Positions 20,641-33,593 of a stretch of DNA of 64,000 nt are shown here, piece by piece (position 1 is the first letter of the stretch; the number at the start of each line of letters is the position of its first letter). The stretch comes from Rutidosis leptorrhynchoides (lineage: Eukaryota > Streptophyta > Magnoliopsida > Asterales > Asteraceae): contig NC_092339.1 in assembly GCF_046630445.1 (NCBI RefSeq), positions 81,883,501 through 81,947,500 on the forward strand. The letters are read 5' to 3'. The position numbers and the translations under genes were made by a program. Below the pieces are notes generated by a model. That model made no database searches, was not told the origin of the DNA, and worked only from the letters and a program-made list of their open reading frames with translations.

Positions 20641-21894
20641 AATTGACAAAGATTTGAAGACTTATTGTTATTATTCATTCAAGAAGATGGTTTCAAGCAA
20701 AGAAAGTTAAAAGGAGCATCAAAGTTGAAGATCTCATATTAAAAGCGTTAAAACAAGAGAAAAAATTGACAATAGCACCAGATGTATCGCGACTGTGTTA
20801 GATGGGGTGCATGGCTATTTATATTTTAGCCAATTGAAGACAGACGCCAAAGGATGCGACACATCTTATGAGATGTGGTGCATCTGAACAGGACATGAAA
20901 AACGTGACACATCACTTACAGATTATAAATAGGGGAAGGTTTTGGTCATTTAACAAATACATTTTCTAGATGAATTAAGGGGGTTTTGAGCCACTTTTCA
21001 CCACTTTCAAGCTAGGGCTTCATCAAGATCAAGGATTGGATCAAGATCATCATTGGTACACCTAGTTTTCATTATTTTAGTGATTTAATAATGAATTCTT
21101 CAATGTCCAATTGTTTGAATGTTCCTGATTGTAAGACGTTTCGTGTTTAACTTATAATAATATAAAAACAATGATAAAACACTTAACCAATTAACACAAA
21201 CGTCCGGGCAATAATAACCCGATAATTATAGCAACTAGGAAGTAGTCAATCAAGGTTCGTTCCACAGGGAGCAATTTACATGAATCTCAAAACACAATCG
21301 TGTAGGTTATTTTGAGTGATGTTAGTAGACTAGATTTTACGTGAGTTTAATCAAAAGATTGTCTCATTAATTAAACAGGGTAAATTAGGACCTCTGAAAG
21401 ATGTTAATGTGAGTTATCTGATTTCATTATGCCTTTAGTTTAATAATTTCGTGAGACCGATATAAACTGTTTACCTAAACCTTTAATAACAGATTTAATT
21501 ACAAAAGAACAATCCCAGTCATTTGTTGAGCATTAAAGTGATAACTGTTTCTCTTTATCTGGTTAAATTATTTATTTGCTTGCTTTTATTGTTTTCAAAA
21601 CAATACTCCTTTTTAAACTCTAGGATACTTATTAGTTTTAAGATCTTAATTAACTGCTATTTGTGGAATAAACTTGTACTTACTAGATAATTTACTGCAC
21701 TGATTAGGAATAGTTGCCTGCATTTGTGTATTAATTTGGTTTAGTCAAGTTCAAGGAAAGTAGGTGTAGAAAATGGGCTCAATCGTTATGAAGTCAGTAT
21801 TATATGTCATCATAAGAATGTAAAGATAAAGACCCCAAGTGGGGGAGTCATTCCGGTAGTGTGTGAATCCTAAGACGTGTTTCTAGAAGAATAA
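20641..21894. repeat. LTR-derived insertion(s) within element A
   Basis: This stretch separates the protease and RT of element A and holds no gene. It carries a promoter-like part: a hairpin at 20853-20884 (GATGCGACACATCT, loop TATG, AGATGTGGTGCATC), then TATAAATA at 20924-20931. A minus-strand LTR end contains the complement of CCCTGTGGAACGAACCTTG near 21250-21280. A plus-strand LTR-end-like part at 21640-21770 (TTAATTTGGTTTAGTCAAG) matches 54090-54140. At least two pieces of different origin are likely. Borders are approximate. Confidence 0.55.
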
Positions 21895-22370
21895 CCGGGT
21901 TTTTTGCCGAAAAGACAAGTTTAATTCCGTATTGAGTTGGTTCCGCGAGCTCCTCCGATTGCTAAGACTCCCTATCGTTTAGCACAGACCGAAATGCGGG
22001 AGATGATGAACCAAATTCAAGAACTGTTTGAAAAAGGTTTTATTCGGCTGAGCAGCTCACCTTAGGGTGCTCCGGTTTTATACGTGAAAAAGAAGGACGG
22101 GTAGTATGCAGATGTGCATCGAATACCGTGAATTGAATAAAGTGATGATTAAAAACCGTTATCTGTTACCCCGGATTGACGATTTGTTCGACCAACTTCA
22201 AGGGGCGAGCTACTTTTCAAAGATTGACTTACGGTCCGGATATCATCAAATGAGAGTCCGGGAAGAAGATGTTGAGAAAACGGCGTTTCATACTCAGTAC
22301 ACGCATTACGAGTTTGTGGTAAAGCCCTTTGGCCTTACGAATGTACTGGCGACATTTATGGACCTTATGA
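21895..22370 (+). pseudogene. pol: RT of old gypsy element A, first part
   Basis: Encodes PIAKTPYRLAQTEMREMMNQ, then [42 protein letters not shown] and PFGLTN, the palm and fingers of a Ty3/gypsy RT. Two in-frame stops are visible (near 22062 and 22102). The chain is cut by element B after FMDL and continues at 49560. Plus strand, inactive. Confidence 0.85.
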
Positions 22371-25300
22371 TGAAATGTCCCGTTCATATCGATTATAAAC
22401 GTTTCATATTAATTGATTTCGTTGCGAGGTTTTGACCTCTATATGAGACGTTTTTCAAAGGCTGCATTCGTTTTTAAAACAAACCATAACCTTTATTTTA
22501 TCGATAAAGGTTCAAAAACCATAACGTAGATTATCAAGAAATGATAATCTAAAAGATAACGTTTTACACACGAACATTACATATTGGTTTACAATAATAT
22601 TACACAACAACTTAAGTCTTCGAATGCAGTTTTAAAACAATATTATACAAGCATGCAGACTCCAATCTTGTCCTTAAATTAGCATGCAACAGCGTAAGCT
22701 CTTAATAATCACCTGAGAATAAACATGCTTTAAACGTCAACAAAAATGTTGGGTGAGTTATAGGTTTAACCTATATATTTATCAAATCGTAATAATAGAC
22801 CACAAGATTTCCATTTTCATTTTTCAATAACATGCGAACTGCATAAAAACCATTCATATGTTGAACACCTGATAACCGACATTAACAAAATGCATATAGA
22901 ATATCCCCAAAACAGAAATCCATCTGTATTAATAACTCAAAGTACTAAAGCATACCATTTTCCAGTATGGGGGGAGTTACTGCCCGTAGATCTACCTTTA
23001 GGATTCGCGTCAATTAGGGTGTCTGTTCCCTAATTCTTAGGTTACCAAGCTAAAAGGGTGATATTCGGTATTCATAATCCAACATAGAATGTAATTTCAA
23101 GTACTTGTGTCTATTTTAAAAAACATTTACAAAACTGCATGTATTCTCATCACAAAATATTAGATAGTAAAAATGAGACTATAACTCACTTTCACAGATT
23201 ATCACTTCGTCGGAAAATAACACTTGGCCACTGGTCGATTCACGAACCTATAACAAATATGTATATATATATCAAAGTATGATCGAAATATAATTATACC
23301 ATATTTTATTATGTTTTAACGATTTAAGTTTGTTAAGTTGATAGTCCAACGTTTGTAGTCCACAAATAATTGTCCACAGTTAGTAATACAGAAATAAATC
23401 AATATATATTATCTCGAATCAATCCACGACCCAGTGCATACAAGTCTCAGACTCGATCACAACTCAAAATATATATATATTATTTTGGAATCAACCTCAA
23501 CCCTGTATAGCTAACTCGATCATTACCGCATATAGAGTGTCTATGGTTGTTCCAAATAATATATATAGATGACGTCAATATAATATGTCAAAAAATTGCA
23601 TACTTGTCTATGGTCTATCAAGGTTACATAATATGTTAGAGTACATGTATAATACAATATAAGTTAGTTAAGTTATGGTTAGTATAGATTTGTTACAAAT
23701 TTCACGTAGTTACAACAAGAAAAATTATTCAATTTTGTTTTACCCATAACTTCTTCATTTTAAATCCGTTTTGAGTGATTCAAGTTGCTATAGTTTCATA
23801 ATGAACTGAACTTTATGAAACTAAACAGAAAAAGTATAAGTTTATAGTCAGAAATACAAGTTACAAGACAATTTTGTAAGAGGTAGTCATTTTAGTCGAA
23901 AGAACGACGTCTTGATGACCATTTTGGAAAACATACTTCCACTTTGAGTTTAACCATTATTTTTGGATATAGTTTCATGTTCATAAGAAAAATCATTTTT
24001 CCAGAAGAACAACTTTTAAATCAAAGTTTATCATAGTTTTTAATTATCTAACCCAAAACAGCCCCCGGTTTCACTACGACGACGTATGTCCGGTTTTACG
24101 GCGTTCTTCGTGTTTCCAGGTTTTAAATCATTAAGTTAGCATATCACATAGATATAGAACATGTGTTTAGTTGATTTTAAAAGTCAAGTTAGAAGGATTA
24201 ACTGTGTTTGCGAACAAGTTTAGAATTAACTAAACTATGTTCTAGTGATTACAAGTTTAAATCTTCGAATAAGATAGTTATATATATATGAATCGAATGA
24301 TGTTATGAACATCATTACTACCTCAAGTTTAGTAGGTAAACCTACTGGAAATTATCAAAAATAAACTCGAGCTTCAAAGGATCTTCGATGGCTTAGAAGT
24401 TCTTGAAGTAGAATCATGACACGAAAACAAGTTCAAGTAAGATAGTTATAGTTATAGAAATTGAATCAAAGTTTGAATATGAGTATTACCTTGAATTATA
24501 ATAATAACCTACTGTAAATAACAAAAGTTTCTTGATCTTAGATGATTACTTGGAATGGATTAGAAATCTTGGAAGTAGACTTGCAAACTTGAAAGTATTC
24601 TTGATTTTATGAAACTAGAACTTATAGAATTTATGAAGAACACTTAGAACTTGAAGATAGAACTTGAGAGAGATCAATTAGATGAAGAAAATTGAAGAAT
24701 GAAGGTGTTTGTATGTGTTTTAGGTCATGATATATGGATTAGATATACATGATGTGTAAGTTTGTTTTCTTGTAAATAAGTCATGAATGATTAACAATAT
24801 TTTTGTAATCTTGCTAAATAATTCATACTAGATTACAAAGAATGGTTCCCACATGTTTGATGACTCATTAAGGGCTGCTAAGAGCTGATCATTGAAGTGT
24901 ATATACCAATAGTATGTACATCTAGGAGCTGTGTATTGCACGAGTAAGAATACGGGTGCATACGAGTAGAATTGTTGATGAAAATGAATGAGAATGTAAA
25001 TGTAAGCATTTTTGTTAAGTAGAAGTACTTTGATATATGTCATGAAGTCTTTCAAAAGTGTACTAATACATCTTAATATACTACATGTATATACATTTTA
25101 ACTGAGTCGTTAAGTCATCGTTAGTCGTTACATGTAAGTGTTGTTTTGAAACCTTTAAGTTAACGATCTCATTTAATGTTGTTAACCCAATGTTTATTAT
25201 ATCTAATGAGATGTTAAATTATTACATTATCATGATATTATGATGTATGAATATATCTTAATGTGATATATATACATTAAAATGTCGTTACAACGATAAT

Positions 25301-25806
25301 CGTAACATATATGTCTCGTTTCGAAATTCTTAAGTTAGTAGTCTTCTTTTACATATGTAGTTCATTGTTAACATACTTAATGATATATATAATTATCATT
25401 TTATCATGTTAAATATAGTGTAATAATATCTTAATATTATACATATGTATTTAGTAAGACGTTGTTATAACGATAATCGTTATATATACCGTTTCGAGTT
25501 TCTTAATTCAACAGTTTCATTCTCATGTATATATCTCATTGTTAATATACTTAATGAGATACTTACTTATCATAATTTCATGTTAACTATATATATATAT
25601 ATCCATATATATATCATCATGTAGTTTTTTTCAAGTTTTAACGTTCGTGAATCGCCGGTCAACCTGGGTGGTCAATTGTCTACATGAAACTCATTTCAAA
25701 TAATCAAGTCTTAACAAGTTTGATTGCTTAACATGTTGGAAACATTTATTCATGTAAATATTAATCTCATATAATATATAATCATGGAAAAGTTCAGGTC
25801 ACTACA
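22371..25806 (-). repeat. Element B 3' LTR
   Basis: 3436 bp, TGAAATGTCC...TCACTACA on the plus strand. It matches 36636-38567 plus 47956-49559. The length difference is mostly a TA array that is short here (about 25588-25602) and long in the other copy. The U5 side carries a small hairpin (22738-22751) also found in elements C, E and F. I see no palindrome pair before its likely promoter. Confidence 0.9.
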
Positions 25807-25861
25807 GTACCTACCCGTTAAATAAATTTCGTCCCGAAATTTTAAGCGGTTGGAGGTGTTG

Positions 25862-27441
25862 ACGCATCATCTGGAAATAAGTGTGGGTATTTCTTCTTCA
25901 TCTGATATTCACGCTCCCAGGTGAACTCGGGTCCTCTACGAACATTCCATCGAACCTTAACGATTGGTATTTTGTTTTGCTTAAGTCCTTTAACCTCACG
26001 ATCCATTATCTCGACAGGTTCTTAAATGAATTGAAGTTTTTCATTGATTTGAATTTAGTCTAAAGGAATAGTGAGATCTTCTTTGGCTAAGCACTTCTTC
26101 AGATTCGATACGTGAAAAGTATCATGTACGCCGGCGAGTTGTTGAGGTAATTCAAGTTGGTAAGCTACTGGTCCGACACGATCTATAATCTTGAATGGTC
26201 CAATGTACCTTGGATTCAGTTTCCCCCATTTACCAAATTGAACAACACCTTTCCAAGGTGATACCTTAAGCATGACCATGTCACCAATTTCAAATTCTAT
26301 ATCTTTTCTTTTACTGTCCGCGTAGCTCTTTTGTCGACTTTGGGCGGTTTTCAATCGTTGTTGAATTTGAATGATTTTCTCAGTAGTTTCTTGGATAATT
26401 TGTAGACCCGTAATTTGTCTATCCCCCACTTCATTCCAACAAATTGGAGACCTGCACTTTCTGCTATAAAGTGCCTCAAACGGTGCCATCTCAATACTCG
26501 AGTGGTAACTGTTGTTGTAGGAAAATTCTGCTAACGGTAGATGTCGATCCCAAATGTTTCCAAAATCAATAACACATGTTCGTAGCATGTCTTCGAGAGT
26601 TTGTATTATCCTTTCACTCTGCCCATCGGTTTGTGGATGATAGGCAGTACTCATATCTAGACGAGTTCCCAACGCTTGTTGTAACGTTTGCCAAAACCTT
26701 GAAACAAATCTACCGTCCCTATTAGAGATAATAGTGATTGGTATTCCGTGTCTGGAGACAACTTCTTTCAAGTATAATCGCGCCAACTTCTCCATTTTAT
26801 CGTCTTCTATTATTGGCAGAAAATGTGCTGATTTAGTGAGACGATCGACTATTACCCAGATAGTATCATAACCACTTGCAGTCCTTGGCAATTTAGTAAT
26901 GAAATCCATGGTAATGTTTTCCCATTTCCATTCCGGGATTTCGGGTTGTTGAAGTAGACCTGATGGTTTCTGATATTCATCTTTGACCTTAGAACACGTC
27001 AAACGTTCTCCTACGTATGTAACAATGTCGGCTTTCATACCCGGCCACCAAAAATGTTTCTTGAGATCTTGGTACATCTTTCTCGCTCCGGGATGTATTG
27101 AGTATCTGGTTTTATGCGCTTCCCTAAGTACCAATTCTCTCACATCTCCAAACTTTGGTACCCAAATTCTTTCGGCTCTATACCGGGTTCCGTCTTCCCG
27201 AATATTAAGATGTTTCTCCGATCCTTTGGGTATTTCATTCTTCAAATTTCCCTCTTTCAAAACTCCTTGTTGCGCCTCCTTTATTTGAGTAGTAAGGTTA
27301 GTACGAATAATTATATTCATAGCTTTTACCCGTATAGGTTCTCTATCCTTCCTACTCAAAGCGTCGGCTACCATAATCGCCTTCCCCGGGTGATATCGAA
27401 TCTCAAAGTCGTAATCGTTCAACAGTTCAATCCATCTACGC
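25862..27441 (-). pseudogene. pol: Element B RNase H end, integrase and chromodomain
   Basis: RNase H resumes at 27441 right after solo LTR E ([20 protein letters not shown]). Integrase follows in a long open frame (26055-27422). Two lesions hit key positions: the first Cys of the HHCC finger is lost (GERLTCSKV where relatives have CLTC), and the second catalytic Asp is Asn (IISNRDGRF for SDRD). The Glu in [11 protein letters not shown] is kept. The chromodomain ([27 protein letters not shown]) lies beyond two in-frame TAA stops at about 26055 and 26020, each one base from a GAA codon. Element C shows the intact version of the same chain. Confidence 0.88.
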
Positions 27442-29317
27442 TGTAAAGACCCGTCCTAATCTATAAGAACGAATACAATAACATATGATTACATCGCGAG
27501 GTATTTGACCTCTATATGATACATTTTTACAAACATTGCATTCTTTTTGAAAGACAAACTTTCATTACATCGAAAGTTGACAAGTATGCATACCATTTTA
27601 TAATATCCATCTATAAATGATTTAATCCGTCATTTACTTAATCATAATCTTTACTGAATTCAACGACTTGAATGCAACGTCTTTTGAAATATGCCATGAA
27701 TGACTCCAAGTAATATCTTTAAATTGAGCAAATGCACAGCGGAAGATTTCTTTCAATCCTGAGAATAAACATGCTTTAAAGTGTCAACCAAAAGGTTGAT
27801 GAGTTCATTAGTTTATCATAATCGATCATTTCCATAATTTTAATAGACCACAAGATTTTCATATTTATAAATATAATCCTCAAGCAGAATCCTCTCGTCT
27901 GCATTAAGGTAAAATCATTCTTATGGTGAACACCTGGTAACCGGCATTAACAAGATGCATATAGAATATCCCCAAAACAGAATCCTCTCGTCTGTATAAC
28001 AGAATCCTCTCGTCTGTATAAAAATCAAAGTACTAAAGCATCCGTACCTCGGATGGGGTTTGTTAGGCCCAATAGATCTATCTTTAGGATTCGCGTCAAT
28101 TAGGGGTGCACTAATTCTCAAAATTAGTGATGTTCCCAAATTCTTAGATTACCAGGCTAAAAGGGGCATATTCGGCTTCGATCCATTCAACCATATAATG
28201 TAGTTTCAATTACTTGTGTCTATTTCGTAAAAAATTTAAAAAGCGCATGTATTCTCAGTCCCAAAAATATATATTGCAAAAGCATTTAAAAAGGGAGCAA
28301 TGAAACTCACAAAACTGTATTTCGTAGCAATTATGCATATGACGGCACTGAACAAGTGCAAGGTTGGCCTCGGATTCACGAACCTAAATTAAGTATATAT
28401 ATTTATATGTTGGTCAATATTTGTCTTAACAAATTAGGTCAAATCATAGTGTACCACAATCCTAATGCTCGAGACTAATATGCAAAAATCAACAAAAGTC
28501 AATTTGACTCAAAATGATTTCCAAAATTTATACATGATTATTATATAGTTTAAATATCGTCGTTTTATATTTTTAAATATTTTTAAAAGATCTATTATAG
28601 TAAATAATATAATTCATTTATTAATAAATAAAATTTTATATAAAATATATTTTTATGTATCTTAAGTAATAAAATTTATAAAGTTCATTTAACATCATAA
28701 AAATAATATGATAGGTAGTATTAATGTAATTATGTTACATGTAGTAAAACATCTTTGTATTACATATTTATTTGATAAAATAATATCGATAATAATAATA
28801 GTAAGTAAAAGTTATATTATTTTGTAATAATAATTATTATTATTCTATTAATAATAATAACAATATTTATATTTGTTAAAAATGATATTATGATAAAATG
28901 GTAATTCATATTAAAAATAATGAAATTTTATATTAACAATGATATTCCTATTAAAATAATAATTTTGTAAAAATGATAGTTTTAATATTAATAACACTTT
29001 TAATAATAATAGTGATAAAAATAATGAAAAACGATAATTTTTATCTAAATCAATATCTTACAATAATTTAAATTTCATCATGATACTCATACTCATTATT
29101 TCCTAATCGGTTTGTTTAATAGCTTTTAATCGTCTTTTATATCGCGTTCGTGTTAATGATAATAATAGTAATTATAATAATTAGGTGTTACTAATATTAA
29201 TTTTTAATTATAATAATACTAATGATAATAGATATTATGATAATGATAATACTAATTATAACTTTAACGATAATAACGATAGTAATAATAACAATTTTTA
29301 ATGATAATACTTTTTAT

Positions 29318-29385
<68 letters not shown>

Positions 29386-29400
29386 TTAATAATAATAATT
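29318..29400. repeat. (AAT)n-type microsatellite in solo LTR E
   Basis: About 25 ATA/AAT units, slightly interrupted. A second similar array is at 30003-30051. Confidence 0.85.
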
Positions 29401-30002
29401 AGATAAAAACTATAACGATGATAATAACGACGATAATAATAATCATTTTTAATAATAATACCAAATTTCAATTGACTATAACTTCAAATCCGTTCATCGA
29501 AACCATTCGATATCTAAATGAAAAGTTCTTAATTTTTTGCTAGCTTTCCAACGACATGCATATCTTATACCTTATCTCAACATCATATATAACTAATTCA
29601 GGATTCAACATAACCTAACTAAAGACAATATCAAAAGTACAAACATGCATAATCCTATATACTCGAGCACTAGTCAGGGATACACTACTAGTATGTAAAA
29701 GTTAAATTATGAGTACTCACGTATCAATATTGAGGTTCAATATTGCAGAAAAGGTAAGTAGACGCAACGGAGATGATAAACACTAGCTTGATCTCACGAG
29801 CATACCCCCGAACAATACTCATAACCTCCATAGCTATAACCCATAATTTTCTTAGCTATATCCCGCTCGGAAAAACCCATTTTTAAATTACTCGAACAGC
29901 ACTCTGTCGTAGTATTTTAGGTAAATAATACTAATAATAATACTAATAATAATACTACTACTTCTAATAATACGATTAATAATAATAATAATAATATTAA
30001 TC

Positions 30003-30049
<47 letters not shown>

Positions 30050-30123
30050 TAATAAATATATATGTATGCATGTGAAGAGAGATCGAGAGAAACAGATGAA
30101 TGAAAGCTGAACCAGAAATCGTG

Positions 30124-30203
30124 AATTTTAAAGGATGTAAACCCACCTACCACCTCATGCGATCGCATGAGGTTTGTGAGAGGGACTCATGCGATCGCAT
30201 GAG
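30124..30203 (-). promoter_or_regulatory. Palindrome pair and TATA-like box of LTR E
   Basis: CCTCATGCGATCGCATGAGG (30153-30172) and CTCATGCGATCGCATGAG (30186-30203), both perfect, centres 32 bp apart. On the minus strand a weak TATA-like TTTAAAA (30126-30132) lies 20 bases downstream of the nearer palindrome. The arrangement matches element C. Confidence 0.6.
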
Positions 30204-31685
30204 CCATTCCTTCATCTCATCTTCGCTCAACAAAGTGTGCCGACATTTTTTTACTTACATTACACATGATACGTAAATTTATATATTATTTAATATATAT
30301 TATATTTAATCTTTAGAATTAATTAAATAGTATATTATATTTACGTGCGTAGTAAATATGTAATTTTTGTTCAAATGACTCGTACGTTGTCACTCGACTT
30401 ATGTACCACTTTCGGTTTTTTGAACGCACTTTCGTACGTTTAGAAAACTAGCCTTTTACGTTACGCGACGTGTACCCTTATTAATAATTTGACTTCTTTA
30501 TCAATAAATTACCTTATAAAAATGTAACTTACAAAATTGAGCGTTGTGGTCATTTGCTTCTATAAATCAGTGACTTGTTGTTTATCAAAATATATTATTT
30601 TAAATCCGGACATTTTATGACTAAGTTATATATATTTATATTTTCATTTCGAAATATAAATTTGAACTATTTACTTAATATAGTCTTTCAAAAATAATGT
30701 CATTCAAAACTTATATATTTAAAAATCGTTTAAATATTAAAAATTACTATTTCGTAACATTTGTATTTTTAAAGTTTTAAAATTGATATAGTTCATTTAT
30801 CTACAAACGTTCATAAAACGTTTTAATAAAAAAAAATCATTTTATTACAAAGGTTATAATAGTAGAAGTTGTTTATGTCATAAGACGTTTTTAATAATAA
30901 AAGTCTATTATATCGAAAAGGCATTTTCGTTTAAGAAAGTACAATCATATATGAATCATATCAGGTTTCAGGGTTTTAAATTTCCATTTTTAATCATGAC
31001 TCGTAGGATTAAGTTTAAAGGAAAATCAAACGTATGGAATCATCTTAATGTAAAATGTCGATCTATTTAACTTGTCAATATCTATTTCCTAATTTACCTA
31101 TATTCCCTAATTTCACTTTCACAATATATAATATGAAGGTTAATTAATTTATATTATCAAAAGTCACGAGGTAATTATTGTAAGGCATGTATTGGAACTT
31201 AACAGGAATTTCCACCAATCTGACTAGCTTCTCGCTACTTGACACTTTTGTTCTTACTTGTAAATCACTTTACCATTTTCCGAATACCGTTAAAAAGGAA
31301 AGTTTCCTAAATCAAAGTGGACCTCCTAATAGGGACTCGTAATCATAATTCAATGTAACTGATAAATCAATCATTTGATATTATCTTCTAATTCCATCGC
31401 TAATCATATTGAAACAAATACGTTCATATAAAGTATTATACGTTTAATATTTTGTTAACATTCTCAAACTGTTATATATACATATACCTATACATATTCA
31501 TATCCAATTAAATAACGGTTCGTGAATCGTCGTAATTTGGTCGAGGTTAAATGAACGTATGGACATAGTTTTAAAATGTTTGAGATTTAACTTAACAAAC
31601 TTTGCTTATCGTGTCAAAATAATATAAAGATTAAAGTTTAAATTTGTTCGAAAATTTCCGGGTCGTCACATACGCTGCCTCATGT

Positions 31686-32840
31686 TCAGCTGTTTCTGAT
31701 CAAATATATGTTGGAGACTTTTGTGGTCGGTATATATGATACTTTTGACCCATATAAGTAGTGTCTCCAAGTCTTTAATGCAAAAACAACCGCGCCTAAT
31801 TTCAAATCATGTGTCGTATAATTCTGCTCGTGAATCTTCAATTGTCTAGACGCATAAGCAATTACCTTCGTTCGTTGCATTAATACACAACCGAGGCCTT
31901 GCTTTGAGGCATCACAATATATCACAAAATCATCATTCCCTTCAGGCAATGACAATATAGGTGTCGTAGTTAACTTTTTCTTCAACAATTGAAACGCTTT
32001 CTCCTGTTCATCCTTCCATTCAAATTTCTTTCCTTTATGCGTTAATGCAGTCAAGGGTTTTGCTATTTTGGAAAAATCTTGAATGAATCTTCTGTAGTAA
32101 CCAGCCAATCCTAAAAATTGGCGTATATGCGTAGGATTTTTTGGTGTTTCCCACTTCTCAACGGTTTCAATCTTTGCCGGATCAACTTGAATACCTTCTT
32201 TGCTCACTATATGACCGAGGAATTGAACTTCTTTCAACCAAAATGCGCACTTTGAAAATTTAGCGTACAATTTTTCCTTCCTCAACAATTCTAGCACTTT
32301 TCTCAAATGTTCTTTGTGCTCTTGATCATTCTTTGAGTAAATAAGTATGTCATCGATGAAAACAATGACAAACTTGTCAAGGTATGGTCCACACACTCGG
32401 TTCATGAGGTCCATGAACACAGCTGGTGCGTTAGTCAACCCAAACGGCATAACTATAAACTCGTAATGACCGTAACGCGTTCTGAAAGCAGTCTTCGAAA
32501 TATCATCCTCCTTCACCCGCATTTGATGATACCCAGAATGTAAATCTATCTTCGAATAAACTGATGGGCCTTGTAGTTGATTAAATAAGTCATCGATTCT
32601 TGGTAGTGGATAACGGTTCTTGATGGTGACTTTGTTCAACTCTCGGTAGTCGATACACAACCTGAATGTACCATCTTTCTTTTTGACAAACAAAACAGGA
32701 GCTCCCCATGGTGATGTGCTTGGTCATATGAAACCACGCTCTAAAAGTTCTTGTAATTGACTCTGGAGTTCCTTCATTTCGCTGGGTGCGAGTCTGTATG
32801 GAGCACGAGCTATTGGTGCAGCTTTCGGTACAAGATCTAT
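31686..32840 (-). pseudogene. pol: Element B reverse transcriptase and start of RNase H
   Basis: RT with intact [13 protein letters not shown] and [20 protein letters not shown], then the RNase H start ([34 protein letters not shown]). In-frame stops occur at the PR-RT linker (near 32841) and in [16 protein letters not shown] (near 32728). A frame change near 31723 shifts [18 protein letters not shown] out of frame; in the right frame the chain runs on to the E insertion. Inactive. Confidence 0.88.
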
Positions 32841-33593
32841 TTAAAATTCAACGGATCGGTGTGGAGGTAGTCCCGGTAATTCTTTCGGAAATACATCGGG
32901 AAATTCATTTGAGACGGGAACATCACTGATGTTCTTTTCTTCGGTTTTGACTTCCTCGATGTGTGCTAGAATGACATAGCAACCTTTTCTTATTAGTTTT
33001 TGCGCCTTCAAACTACTAATAAGATTTAACTTCACGTTGCTCTTTTCTCCGTACACCATTAAAGGTTTTCCTTTTTCGCGTACAATACGAATCGCATTTT
33101 TGTAACAAACGATCTCTGCTTTCATCTCTTTCAACCAGTCCATGCCAATTATCACATCAAAACTCCCTAACTCTGTTGGTATCAAATCAATCTTAAACGT
33201 TTCGCTAACCAGTTTAATTTCTCGATTAAGACATATATTATCTGCTGTAATTACTGTACCGTTCGCTAATTCGAGTAAAAATTTATTATCCAAAGGCGTC
33301 AGTGGACAAATTAATTTAGCACAAAAATCTCTACTCATATTACTTCTATCCGCACCCGAATCAAATAAAACATAAGCAGGTTTTTCATCAATAAGAAACG
33401 TACCCGTAACAAGCTCCGGGTCTTCCTGCGCTTCTGCCACATTAATGTTGAAGACTCTTCCACGACTTTGTCCATTTGTAATCCCTTGGTTTGGGCATTT
33501 ACTCTTGACATGGCCCGGTTTCCCACATCCATAACAAATAAAGGCTGCATTATTTGTCCCGACATTATTAGTTGCATTATTTTTGTTAATCAC
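32841..33593 (-). pseudogene. Element B gag zinc knuckle and protease
   Basis: Begins with a clean CCHC knuckle (CYGCGKPGHVKSKC). The protease follows with active site FDSGADRSNM and [22 protein letters not shown]. It ends with the linker [20 protein letters not shown] that leads into RT, broken there by a stop. Confidence 0.85.

Larger units (their letters stand above)
27442..31670 (-). mobile_element. Element E: 4.2-kb solo LTR
   Basis: Starts TGTAAAGACCCGTCC, ends GGGTCGTCACA, and is flanked by the perfect target duplication tacgc (27437-27441 and 31671-31675). It contains no gag or pol and no repeated ends of its own, and its beginning and end match the two ends of the LTR of element C. 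This identifies it as a single LTR left by recombination between the two LTRs of a chromovirus. It interrupts the RNase H of B precisely. It carries a palindrome pair (30153-30203), AAT microsatellites and the U5 hairpin (27785-27798). Confidence 0.85.

Noticed and set aside
27442..31670. Complete non-autonomous element instead of a solo LTR
   Set aside because: No internal LTR pair, primer site or polypurine tract could be found, and its two ends match the two ends of a single LTR of element C.
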